In this document: in pieces, positions 45,171-52,613 of the stretch | Numbering within the stretch: the first letter of the stretch is position 1 | Layout: each line of letters starts with the position of its first letter | Assembly: GCA_947497485.1 (NCBI GenBank) | Contig: CANMHB010000014.1 | Span: 32,598-96,597, forward strand | Length of the DNA: 64,000 bases | Reading direction: 5' to 3' | Origin: Flavobacteriales bacterium | GTDB taxonomy: Bacteria > Bacteroidota > Bacteroidia > Flavobacteriales_D > Crocinitomicaceae | Made by a program: the position numbers and the translations under genes | Notes under the pieces: generated by a model | Databases searched by the model: none | Seen by the model: the letters and a program-made list of their open reading frames with translations, nothing else | What the model was told of the DNA's origin: nothing

Positions 45171-46469
45171 TTAATGCTGAATTTCAAAGGATTCATGTTG
45201 TTTATGCTCATGTTTGAACAGAACGCCAAATAAAATTGCAACCACAAACGAATATCCTGCAAAGGTTAGCCAAATGTTATACCAGTCGTTTGTCCCGTCA
45301 GGTAGGGTGAAATAATTTTTTATTAAAACTCCACTTAAGTAACTACCAATGATTGCCCCAAATCCATTAGTCATCATCATAAACAGCCCTTGAGCACTCG
45401 ATCTTATTTTAGAGTTTGTTGTGGTCTCTACAAATAAAGAACCGGATATATTGAAAAAGTCAAAGGCCATTCCATAAACAATACAAGACACGATGATCAT
45501 CCAAAGTCCTTCTGCTGGATTTCCAAAGCCTAATAAGCCAAATCGCAATACCCAAGCTAACATACTAATCAGCATTACTTTTTTAATTCCAAACTTTCGC
45601 AAGAAAAAAGGAATCGCCAAAATGAAAAGTGTTTCAGAAATTTGAGAGATTGACATGATGATAGTCGAATGCTCAACAACCCACAAATTGGCATATTCTG
45701 GCACTTTTTTAAACTCGGAAATATAAAGATCTCCATACATATTTGTTAATTGAAGTGAGGCTCCTAACAACATGGAAAAAAGAAAAAATAGCGCCATTTT
45801 GTATTGGGCAAACAAACGAAATGCATCGAGACCAAAACTACTCCAGAAAGTTCTTTTATTTTCAAACGCGGAATTATTTGTTGGACACTTTGGAAGGAAG
45901 GCAATTGCGTATAAACCAAGAATAATTTCGGTAAACCCTCCAATGTAGAATTGACCAAAGGTCGCTTTGTTCCCCGTTAAGTTCGTAACCCACATTGCCA
46001 CAATAAACCCAATGGTTCCCCAAACACGAATGGGAGGAAAATCTTTTACAACATTAAAATTGTTGCTCTTCAAAACATTGTATCCAATCGAATTTGATAA
46101 TGCGATTGTTGGCATGTAAAATATCATGGAAAGAAAAATCCACCAATAAAACGAATTTGGTTCTGAAACTTGCGGTAAATATAGGAGAACAAGTCCTCCA
46201 AAAAGATGCAAAATACCATATAATTTTTCAGCATTAACCCATCTATCCGCTACGATTCCCATTAAAGTTGGCATGAATAACGATGATAAACCGAGCGTAC
46301 TAAAAATGGCGCCAAATTCAACTGGACCCCACTTCATTGTGTCAAACCAATAGTTGGCAATAGTAATAAGCCATGATCCCCAAACAAAAAATTGCAGGAA
46401 ACTCATTAGGATTAACCTATATTTCAGGTTCTGATTTGGCGAATTACTTTCCGCGTCTATTAAGCTCAT
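45171..46469 (-). CDS. Nucleoside:H+ symporter-like MFS permease
   Basis: 432 residues with 12 hydrophobic segments. The beginning (KYRLILMSFLQFFVWGSWLIT) and ADRWVNAEKLYGILHLFGG match the NupG/XapB nucleoside permease branch of the major facilitator superfamily. It imports nucleosides with protons; exact substrates unknown. ATG 46469 overlaps the 3' end of the bifunctional nuclease gene by 26 bases; Met22 (46406) is a possible alternative start, but it would begin inside the first membrane segment. Confidence 0.85.
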   Translation of the reverse strand: MSLIDAESNSPNQNLKYRLILMSFLQFFVWGSWLITIANYWFDTMKWGPVEFGAIFSTLGLSSLFMPTLMGIVADRWVNAEKLYGILHLFGGLVLLYLPQVSEPNSFYWWIFLSMIFYMPTIALSNSIGYNVLKSNNFNVVKDFPPIRVWGTIGFIVAMWVTNLTGNKATFGQFYIGGFTEIILGLYAIAFLPKCPTNNSAFENKRTFWSSFGLDAFRLFAQYKMALFFLFSMLLGASLQLTNMYGDLYISEFKKVPEYANLWVVEHSTIIMSISQISETLFILAIPFFLRKFGIKKVMLISMLAWVLRFGLLGFGNPAEGLWMIIVSCIVYGMAFDFFNISGSLFVETTTNSKIRSSAQGLFMMMTNGFGAIIGSYLSGVLIKNYFTLPDGTNDWYNIWLTFAGYSFVVAILFGVLFKHEHKQHESFEIQH

Positions 46470-47034
46470 CTCTTATTTTAGAAGCTAATTCGTATGCCTC
46501 ATTATCAATTGCATCTTGGAGTCTTTGGTTCAACTCATCTTTACTCGCGCTTTTCAATTCAGATTCCTCTCCTACTTCAAGTTCATCATCTTCATCAAAA
46601 AACTCTTCATCAGATCCATTCCCTTTTTCTTCTGTTCCATCAACCTCTTCCAACACCTCGTTCAGGGTGAAAATTGGAGAATTAAATCGAACACCAACAG
46701 CAATCGCATCTGAAGTTCTAGAGTCAATTTCTGTTATCATTCCGTCCTTCTCACAGATAATTTTTGAATAAAAAACGCCTTCAATGAATTTATAAATAAG
46801 AATTTCTTTGACGTTTACACCAAAAGATTTACAGAATGTTTTGATTAAGTCATGCGTCAATGGACGATTAGGAACCATTTTTTCGAGTTCAACAGCAATC
46901 GATTGCGCTTCAAAACCTCCAATTAAAATTGGTAATTTACGTTTACCCCCTACCTCTAACAAAGTCAAAACATAAGAACCAGTCTGAGTTTGACTATATT
47001 GAATTCCTGTTATATCCAGTTTAATTTTTTGCAT
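46444..47034 (-). CDS. Bifunctional nuclease (BFN/DUF151) with C-terminal UVR motif
   Basis: 196 residues. Residues 1-130 are the BFN domain (VLTLLEVGGKRKLPILIGGFEA, PLTHDLIKTFCKSFGV, IDSRTSDAIAVGVRFNSPIF in parts). An acidic linker (EEFFDEDDELEVGEESE) leads to a UvrB/UvrC interaction motif at about 162-194 (LNQRLQDAIDNEAYELASKIR in parts). A plant relative has nuclease activity; the bacterial role is unclear. It lies between etfA and the nucleoside permease, an order that I recall from other Flavobacteriales. Confidence 0.88.
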   Translation of the reverse strand: MQKIKLDITGIQYSQTQTGSYVLTLLEVGGKRKLPILIGGFEAQSIAVELEKMVPNRPLTHDLIKTFCKSFGVNVKEILIYKFIEGVFYSKIICEKDGMITEIDSRTSDAIAVGVRFNSPIFTLNEVLEEVDGTEEKGNGSDEEFFDEDDELEVGEESELKSASKDELNQRLQDAIDNEAYELASKIRDELNRRGK

Positions 47035-47052
47035 CGCAACTGGTCCCTAAAA

Positions 47053-47994
47053 TTAGTTTTGAGAAGCCTTAAATTTGTTTATCGCAGCCGTCAATTTCGG
47101 AACTACTTCAAAAGCATCACCAATTATACCATAATCTGCAGCTTTAAAGAACGGAGCCTCGGCATCCGTGTTAACTACTACAATTACTTTTGATCCGTTT
47201 ACCCCTGCTAAATGTTGAATAGCACCAGAAATTCCAACTGCAATGTATAGGTTTGGACGAATAGCAACGCCTGTTTGACCAACGTGTTCATGATGAGGCC
47301 TCCAACCGATGTCGGCTACTGGTCTCGAACAAGCTGTGGCAGCACCTAAAGATTTAGCCAAATCTTCAATCATTCCCCAATTTTCAGGACCTTTCAAGCC
47401 TCTTCCGGCTGAAACAACTAATTCTGCTTCAGGCAAAGGTATTTCGCCTTCCGGTTTTTTGGTTGAGATTACTTTAATGGCTGCTGATCCTGCATTTCCA
47501 CTTGTTTCTTCAATAGCACAAGCACTTCCTGATTTTTCAGGTTGGATACTGTTTGGAAGCAATGAAATTATTTTTGTCGAAGAATTCACTTTCACCAAGC
47601 CCATTGCTTTTCCTGAGAATACGTTCACTTTGATACTTCCATCTCCTTCAGGCAATGCTACAGCTCCAGAAACAAGTCCTGCATTTAAACGAACTGACAA
47701 TCTCGGTGCAACAGCCTTTCCGATCAAGTCATGGGAGAAAACAATTGTCGAAGCGCCATTTCCTTGAGCAACAGATGCAACTAATCTCGTCAACTGCTGA
47801 GCGTCCTCTCCGTCAACTGAGCGGTCTACAATTACTTTTGAAGCGCCGTATTCACCCAAAGTTGACAACAAATCTGAGCTCGCACTACCATTCGTAATTA
47901 CAACCACTTGGTCGCCTAATTTCTTTCCATAAGTAACAGTTTCAAATGCCGCTTTCGAAAGACCGTTTGCTGAATTTACATATACTAAAACCAT
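47053..47994 (-). CDS. etfA: Electron transfer flavoprotein, alpha subunit
   Basis: 313 residues. N-terminal domain pairs with EtfB; the C-terminal FAD domain shows VSAGRGLKGPENWGMIEDLA, ACSRPVADIGWRPHHEHVGQTG and the terminal AINKFK. ETF passes electrons from acyl-CoA dehydrogenases to the quinone pool. It starts 11 bases after etfB. Confidence 0.96.
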   Translation of the reverse strand: MVLVYVNSANGLSKAAFETVTYGKKLGDQVVVITNGSASSDLLSTLGEYGASKVIVDRSVDGEDAQQLTRLVASVAQGNGASTIVFSHDLIGKAVAPRLSVRLNAGLVSGAVALPEGDGSIKVNVFSGKAMGLVKVNSSTKIISLLPNSIQPEKSGSACAIEETSGNAGSAAIKVISTKKPEGEIPLPEAELVVSAGRGLKGPENWGMIEDLAKSLGAATACSRPVADIGWRPHHEHVGQTGVAIRPNLYIAVGISGAIQHLAGVNGSKVIVVVNTDAEAPFFKAADYGIIGDAFEVVPKLTAAINKFKASQN

Positions 47995-48005
47995 GATTAA
48001 TATCT

Positions 48006-48746
48006 TTAAATAACTTTTGCTTCGTTGTGTAATAAGGTAACTAATTCATCCATATTGTCGGGGCTAATCATCTTAACTGCTGATTTCGCATTTGGCATCG
48101 CGTATGAAACAAATGAAGTTAATTCTTCTACAGCTACAGGTGCAACAACCTGAAGCGGTTTTGTTCTTGCTGCCATGATTCCACGCATATTTGGAATTCG
48201 TTGTTCTGCCATTCCTTTGGCACATGAAACAACTGCTGGAGTTGAAACCTCAACGACTTGAACTCCTCCAACGATTTCTCGCTCTAAAGTCAACGTTGAA
48301 CCATTGACATCTAGTTTTGTAGCTAATGAAACAAATGGCAGGTCCATCGCTTCGGCAATCATTCCACCAACTTGTGAACCGTTATAGTTGATTGTTTCTT
48401 TTCCAGTTAATACTAAATCAAAACCATTAGATTTTGCATAGTTTGCAATTTGCATAGCTGTATAATGAGCATCTTTTGGATCTGCATCAATCCGAACTGC
48501 CTCATCAGCACCTATCGCTAATGCTTTACGAATTACCGCTTCATCAGCAGCATTTCCAACAGTTATAATTGTAACTTGTCCACCACCTGCTTCCTTAATT
48601 TCCAGTGCACGCACCAAAGCGTACCACTCATCATAGGGATTTACAATATATTGCACACCGTTCTCGTCAAACTTCGTGTTGCCATCTGTAAAAGCAATCT
48701 TGGAGGTTGTATCCGGCGACTTGCTAATGCAAACCAAAATTTTCAT
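48006..48746 (-). CDS. etfB: Electron transfer flavoprotein, beta subunit
   Basis: 246 residues. ETF beta signature: MKILVCISKSPDTTSKIAFTD in parts, VNPYDEWYALVRALE, ALAIGADEAVRID, LVLTGKETINYNGSQVGGMIAEALD-like stretch, and IPNMRGIMAARTKPL. First gene of an operon that probably continues through etfA, the bifunctional nuclease and the permease. A TAAATTTG -7 box lies 24 bases upstream. Confidence 0.96.
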   Translation of the reverse strand: MKILVCISKSPDTTSKIAFTDGNTKFDENGVQYIVNPYDEWYALVRALEIKEAGGGQVTIITVGNAADEAVIRKALAIGADEAVRIDADPKDAHYTAMQIANYAKSNGFDLVLTGKETINYNGSQVGGMIAEAMDLPFVSLATKLDVNGSTLTLEREIVGGVQVVEVSTPAVVSCAKGMAEQRIPNMRGIMAARTKPLQVVAPVAVEELTSFVSYAMPNAKSAVKMISPDNMDELVTLLHNEAKVI

Positions 48747-48770
48747 AGCTAATTTATTTTTAAAAGTCTA

Positions 48771-48778
48771 CAAATTTA
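48771..48778 (-). promoter_or_regulatory. -7 box TAAATTTG for etfBA
   Basis: The minus strand reads TAAATTTG, 24 bases before the etfB ATG; no clear -33. Confidence 0.4.
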
Positions 48779-48842
48779 GCGAAATATCTTTTCGATTGGT
48801 TGGAAATTTTGAGGAACTTTTTGCATGATTCCGAAAGACCTT

Positions 48843-49784
48843 TTACAAAGAAAAATTGATAAATATTCCAAAAAGAACTGCTGAAAAAAATGTAATCAAT
48901 GCTACTTTTTTCAATTCAGGATCTAAATCTTTGGGGGTTTGATTAAGAAAAACTCTTTTTAAATGTGAAAAAAGCAGCAAGGAAGGAATCAAAGCTAACG
49001 GTAAAAGGAAATTAAAGGTATAAATCGTGAATATTCCAATTGTAAATAACCACGAAGTGAAACCAACAATAATTAAAAAGCCATGGTAATATTTTGCTCT
49101 TTTAAATCCAAGTTTAACAACCATGGTATTCTTAGAGGAACTTTTGTCGTTTTCATGATCTCTTAAATTATTTAGATTTAAAACAGCCGTACTCCAAAGT
49201 CCAATTGTTACCGCAGGAAAAAATACGAGCCATTCAAATCCATGTCCATATAGAGAAAAAACACCTAAAACGCTGACCATCCCAAAGAAAAGAAAAACCA
49301 TTAAATCTCCGAGTCCGCGGTATCCGTAAGCGTTTTTTCCAACTGTATAGGTAATTGCAGCTAAAACACAGATAATTGCCAATATGGAATAGAACAAGAT
49401 TAGTTCTGGTGTCAGGTTTTTTCTACTGAAATAGATAAGTCCAGCTGCAGAAATCATAGATAGGACAGCACATAAATAAATGGCCATTTTCATTTCCTTG
49501 TATGATATCAATCCTGATTGCACTGCTCTCGTTGGTCCAATTCGATTATTGTTATCCGTTCCTTTTTGGCTATCGCCGAGGTCATTTGCTAAATTTGAAA
49601 GAATTTGGAATCCAATTGTTGTGAAAATCGCAAGAACAAAAATCTCCCAGAAATTGATTTCCTTTTCAGGATTTATTGCTGAATGAATAACCTTAGCCAT
49701 TCCAGAACCAAGTATAATTCCTGAAACTGACAATGGTAATGTCCGCAAACGAAGCGCTTCTAGCCAAGCTTGAGTTCTGGTCAT
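48843..49784 (-). CDS. menA: 1,4-dihydroxy-2-naphthoate polyprenyltransferase
   Basis: 313 residues, about nine hydrophobic segments. The UbiA-family aspartate motifs are present: NLANDLGDSQKGTDNNNRIGPTRAVQSGLI read in parts (NDxxD-like) and NLRDHENDKSS. It attaches the prenyl tail in menaquinone synthesis at the inner membrane. ATG 49784 overlaps the TGA of the DUF2480 gene (ATGA), so the two are translationally coupled. Menaquinone is the electron sink for the ETF pathway encoded next to it. Confidence 0.95.
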   Translation of the reverse strand: MTRTQAWLEALRLRTLPLSVSGIILGSGMAKVIHSAINPEKEINFWEIFVLAIFTTIGFQILSNLANDLGDSQKGTDNNNRIGPTRAVQSGLISYKEMKMAIYLCAVLSMISAAGLIYFSRKNLTPELILFYSILAIICVLAAITYTVGKNAYGYRGLGDLMVFLFFGMVSVLGVFSLYGHGFEWLVFFPAVTIGLWSTAVLNLNNLRDHENDKSSSKNTMVVKLGFKRAKYYHGFLIIVGFTSWLFTIGIFTIYTFNFLLPLALIPSLLLFSHLKRVFLNQTPKDLDPELKKVALITFFSAVLFGIFINFSL

Positions 49785-50296
49785 GAAATGTTTTTTCTTC
49801 GTTTATAAACAGGCACAGTGGAACAAGGTTCGCCATACATGATTGAAGACACAACTGGTTGAATGTGATTTAAAAGTGAAACCATCGCAAATTCAGGAAA
49901 AGGAATATCACTGCATCCCTTCACAATTACTTTTCCATCTTTAATTGAATTCAAGTCTATTTTTTGAATATTTCGGTCAATGATTTCTTTCTCCAATTCA
50001 CTTCTTGAACCAACTGTTACTATTGAAGTCACTTCATTCAACGAAGAAGCTACCAACATAAAAGCCCAAGTAGGAATAATTGCATCCGCCGAGCAATAAA
50101 TATAAACAGCTCTATTGCGATATTGCTCCCAATTCTCCGTTTTGATCCAATTTCTGAAATCTTTTTCCTTCAAAATAAGTCCTTGCCAGAGTTGCTGTGC
50201 CAAATCAATTCCGACAAATTCTTCCCTTGGCTTAAAATCAGCAAGATCCAACTGAATTAATCCGCTTTCTTTAACTTTATTGATGATTTCAGACAT
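49781..50296 (-). CDS. DUF2480 family protein
   Basis: 171 residues, cytoplasmic. It matches DUF2480 from Bacteroidota: QLDLADFKPREEFVGIDLAQQL in parts, FRNWIKTENWEQYRNRAVYIYCSADAIIPTWAFML in parts, KGCSDIPFPEFAMV and YGEPCSTVPVYKRRK. Two cysteines (in YCSADA and KGCSD) and GEPCS make a metal site thinkable, but the function is unknown. It precedes and overlaps menA. A -7 box lies 4 bases before the ATG. Confidence 0.88.
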   Translation of the reverse strand: MSEIINKVKESGLIQLDLADFKPREEFVGIDLAQQLWQGLILKEKDFRNWIKTENWEQYRNRAVYIYCSADAIIPTWAFMLVASSLNEVTSIVTVGSRSELEKEIIDRNIQKIDLNSIKDGKVIVKGCSDIPFPEFAMVSLLNHIQPVVSSIMYGEPCSTVPVYKRRKNIS

Positions 50297-50300
50297 ACTA

Positions 50301-50308
50301 CAAAATTA
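50301..50308 (-). promoter_or_regulatory. -7 box TAATTTTG for DUF2480-menA
   Basis: The minus strand reads TAATTTTG, ending 4 bases before ATG 50296, the same spacing as at mnmE, DUF493, SUFU, HYC_CC_PP and the 27.4-kb barrel gene. Confidence 0.5.
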
Positions 50309-50424
50309 AATAGGATTTTGACTTGTAAGAGATTAAAAAAATAAAAGTTCAACTACTCTTATTTCAAAAAAACGCCACTCTGTCAGTTAATTTCAAAAGG
50401 CATACGATTTGGTGTAAAGCGATT

Positions 50425-51168
50425 ATGCGAACTCAACCACAATTTGAACCTCATCTTCGAAATGCGATTCCTCCAGCAATTTTTGTTGTAGTTATCATGT
50501 GGTTGGTCTATTGGTCTGATTATTTGTTTCTTTATGATTTTCACAAACTAGGAGTTTTACCAAAAACCTCGGACGGACTGAAGGGGATTTTCTTCATGCC
50601 TTGGATTCATGCGCATCAGGATTTTAAGCACATCTTGAATAATTCTGTTCCAACGTTCCTATTGTTGACCTTGCTATTTTATTCTTACAAAGAAATGGCT
50701 GTAAAAGTTTTTATATTAAGCTGGCTTCTGACTGGTTTTATGCTTTGGATTTTCGCAAAAAATAATGGTGCATACCACATTGGTATGAGTGGAGTTATAT
50801 ACTCACTTGCAGCCTTTTTATTTACTTCTGGAGTTTTGAGAAAATACTTGCCATTGCAGGCGCTATCGCTTTTTATTGTATTCGTTTATGGAAGTATGAT
50901 TTGGGGAATTTTTCCAACCGAACAACATGTTTCATGGGAAGGACATCTCTCAGGTTTGTTAGTTGGTATTTTCTTGGCATTTTATTACCGGAAACTGGGT
51001 CCTCAACGACCAAAGTATCAATACGAAATTGAAAAGGAATTAGGTATTGAACCACCTGATTTAGAAGGTCAATATTGGGAGCAAGTTCGTTTGGCCGAGG
51101 AATTGAAAAAAGAGCAGGAACAGGGAAAAGAGATGAAAATCATCTATGAGATAAAGAAAAAAGAATAA
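50425..51168 (+). CDS. Rhomboid-family intramembrane serine protease
   Basis: 247 residues with six membrane segments. Catalytic dyad: Ser122 in HIGMSGVIYSL and His174 in SWEGHLSGLLVG; HILNNSVPTFLL gives the conserved H-x-x-N region. The C-terminal about 55 residues are a charged cytoplasmic tail (KELGIEPPDLEGQYWEQVR in part). It cleaves transmembrane segments of unknown substrates. Single gene, no clear promoter. Confidence 0.93.
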   Translation: MRTQPQFEPHLRNAIPPAIFVVVIMWLVYWSDYLFLYDFHKLGVLPKTSDGLKGIFFMPWIHAHQDFKHILNNSVPTFLLLTLLFYSYKEMAVKVFILSWLLTGFMLWIFAKNNGAYHIGMSGVIYSLAAFLFTSGVLRKYLPLQALSLFIVFVYGSMIWGIFPTEQHVSWEGHLSGLLVGIFLAFYYRKLGPQRPKYQYEIEKELGIEPPDLEGQYWEQVRLAEELKKEQEQGKEMKIIYEIKKKE

Positions 51169-51190
51169 CTGAAACTTTGTTTTCCAAAAA

Positions 51191-52120
51191 TTATTTCACG
51201 AAATTTTGATCCCAATTAAAATATTTCGACTTTATTTCTTCCATATTTTGTTGCAAATATTCTTTGAAAACTTTCGCCGCTGGCAGGTGTTTTTTGTCCC
51301 TTAAGTTAACTAGATACCATTTGGATTGTATCGGAAGTTTTGGAGCTTTTAGTATTTCTAATTGACCCAATTGAAGTTCATTTTTTATTCCAATCAAGGG
51401 CATGATTGAACACCCCATCCCACTGATAACTGCTTGTTTTACAGCCTCGTTGGATGTTAGCGTAATGTTTTTTTCAGCTGCGATCCCTTGTTCGCTGAGA
51501 TATTGATCCATTACTTTTCGTGTTGCAGAACCAAATTCGCGGAAAATAAAGGGCGTTTTTTCAAAAAATTGTTTCTTATTCTTAGTGAATTCTTCCATCG
51601 AGTTTTTGCTCCCAACAAGAAATAAACGGTTTGGCATCAATTCAACATGCTCCATTGCTATGTTTTCGGGTAAAAGACTCATTAAGACGAAATCAACTTC
51701 ATTTTTTTCTAAATTACGAATGACACTATCTCTATTAGATACATCCAAAATCAACTCAACTTCGGGATTCTGCTTCAAAAAATCATTAATTAGAAAAGGA
51801 GCAATATATTTTCCGGTAGAGACAACAGCCATTTTTATTTTTCCAGTGAGTTTTCCTTGGTACATCGCTTTTTTGTATTGCATGGAATCTACTTCATCCA
51901 ATATTAATTTTGCAGCTTCAGCTATTTCATAGCCAAAGTCTGTAACATATAATTTCTTATTGATGACCTCTGTTAGTGGAATATCAAATTGATCTTGAAA
52001 ATTTTTTAATTGAATGGAAACAGCAGGCTGTGTAAGAAACAACAAATCTGCGGCCCGCGTGATACTCTTTTGTTCAACGATTTTAAGGAAAATTCGCAGT
52101 TGATTCAATGTATAGTTCAT
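51191..52120 (-). CDS. LysR-family transcriptional regulator
   Basis: 309 residues from ATG 52120, which gives MNYTLNQLRIFLKIVEQ with the winged helix-turn-helix (SITRAADLLFLTQPAVSIQLKNFQ in parts) at the proper distance; the frame opens 10 codons earlier. The effector domain resembles the CbbR/CysB type. Divergently placed 76 bases from the small-peptide/89-aa/icd/SbtA operon, the standard position for a LysR regulator of its neighbour. Inorganic carbon or a TCA intermediate is a plausible effector, by analogy with CbbR and CmpR. Confidence 0.93.
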   Translation of the reverse strand: MNYTLNQLRIFLKIVEQKSITRAADLLFLTQPAVSIQLKNFQDQFDIPLTEVINKKLYVTDFGYEIAEAAKLILDEVDSMQYKKAMYQGKLTGKIKMAVVSTGKYIAPFLINDFLKQNPEVELILDVSNRDSVIRNLEKNEVDFVLMSLLPENIAMEHVELMPNRLFLVGSKNSMEEFTKNKKQFFEKTPFIFREFGSATRKVMDQYLSEQGIAAEKNITLTSNEAVKQAVISGMGCSIMPLIGIKNELQLGQLEILKAPKLPIQSKWYLVNLRDKKHLPAAKVFKEYLQQNMEEIKSKYFNWDQNFVK

Positions 52121-52132
52121 AAATATTTTTAA

Positions 52133-52177
52133 TGTTTTCAATATTAACAATAAATAATAATATATGTTCTAAAACAT
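52133..52177. promoter_or_regulatory. Paired inverted repeats, candidate LysR operator
   Basis: Two dyads lie in the 76-base divergent gap: TGTT-N9-AACA (52133-52149) and ATGTT-N4-AACAT (52164-52177), with the TGTT elements 32 bases (about three helical turns) apart. This fits LysR binding at a recognition and an activation site. A CAACTTTG (one mismatch from TAnnTTTG) at 52179-52186 would be a weak, activator-dependent -7 box. Confidence 0.45.
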
Positions 52178-52196
52178 TCAACTTTGCAAAAAAAAG

Positions 52197-52331
52197 ATGG
52201 AAATACTAATCTCTTTCGGTTTAATGTTTTGTAGTTTTCTTTTAAACGATCAAATAATAATCTCAAACCTTTTGATGGCGTCGTCTATCGTTTTTTCTCT
52301 CTACTCATTTAAAACACTTAATAAAAAATAA
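52197..52331 (+). CDS. 44-residue membrane peptide at the head of the icd operon
   Basis: I translated this by hand: ATG 52197 to TAA 52331. The peptide is mostly hydrophobic (MEILISFGLMFCSFLL, a short polar turn NDQ, then IIISNLLMASSIVFSLYSF) and ends KTLNKK, so two short membrane segments or one hairpin are likely. Only 1 base separates its stop from the ATG of the 89-residue gene, and it fills the space between the putative LysR operator and that gene. Function unknown; without conservation data it could still be a chance reading frame. Confidence 0.5.
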   Translation: MEILISFGLMFCSFLLNDQIIISNLLMASSIVFSLYSFKTLNKK

Positions 52332-52332
52332 T

Positions 52333-52602
52333 ATGTCTTCACAGCTAGAATTTAACTTAATCAATGGGACTTTTGATGCAAAAGAAGCCAAAAATCTTAT
52401 GACAGATCTGTATGCAAGTAAGATTAAATATCACTCGCTAAGCGCATGGAGATATGAAGAAAGTACGGGGAAAAAAAGTGAATATCACGAGAATAAAATT
52501 AAAGAACTCAAGAAAGAACGTGATCGATTTTTGAACGAAATGAATTCTGTAGATGAAAATCAATCCATCACGATAGAATCGAAAGTAATAATTAAGAAAT
52601 AA
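52333..52602 (+). CDS. Small conserved-looking protein upstream of icd
   Basis: 89 residues, soluble, charged and helical. The N-terminal LEFNLINGTFDAKEAKNLMTDLYASKIKYHSL is followed by a lysine/glutamate coiled-coil-like helix (NKIKELKKERDRFLNEMN) and a short beta-like tail (ITIESKVIIKK). I recall similar unnamed small proteins in Flavobacteriia but no function. Between the 44-residue peptide (1 base) and icd (11 bases), so it belongs to the same transcript. Confidence 0.7.
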   Translation: MSSQLEFNLINGTFDAKEAKNLMTDLYASKIKYHSLSAWRYEESTGKKSEYHENKIKELKKERDRFLNEMNSVDENQSITIESKVIIKK

Positions 52603-52613
52603 AAAGATTTAAT

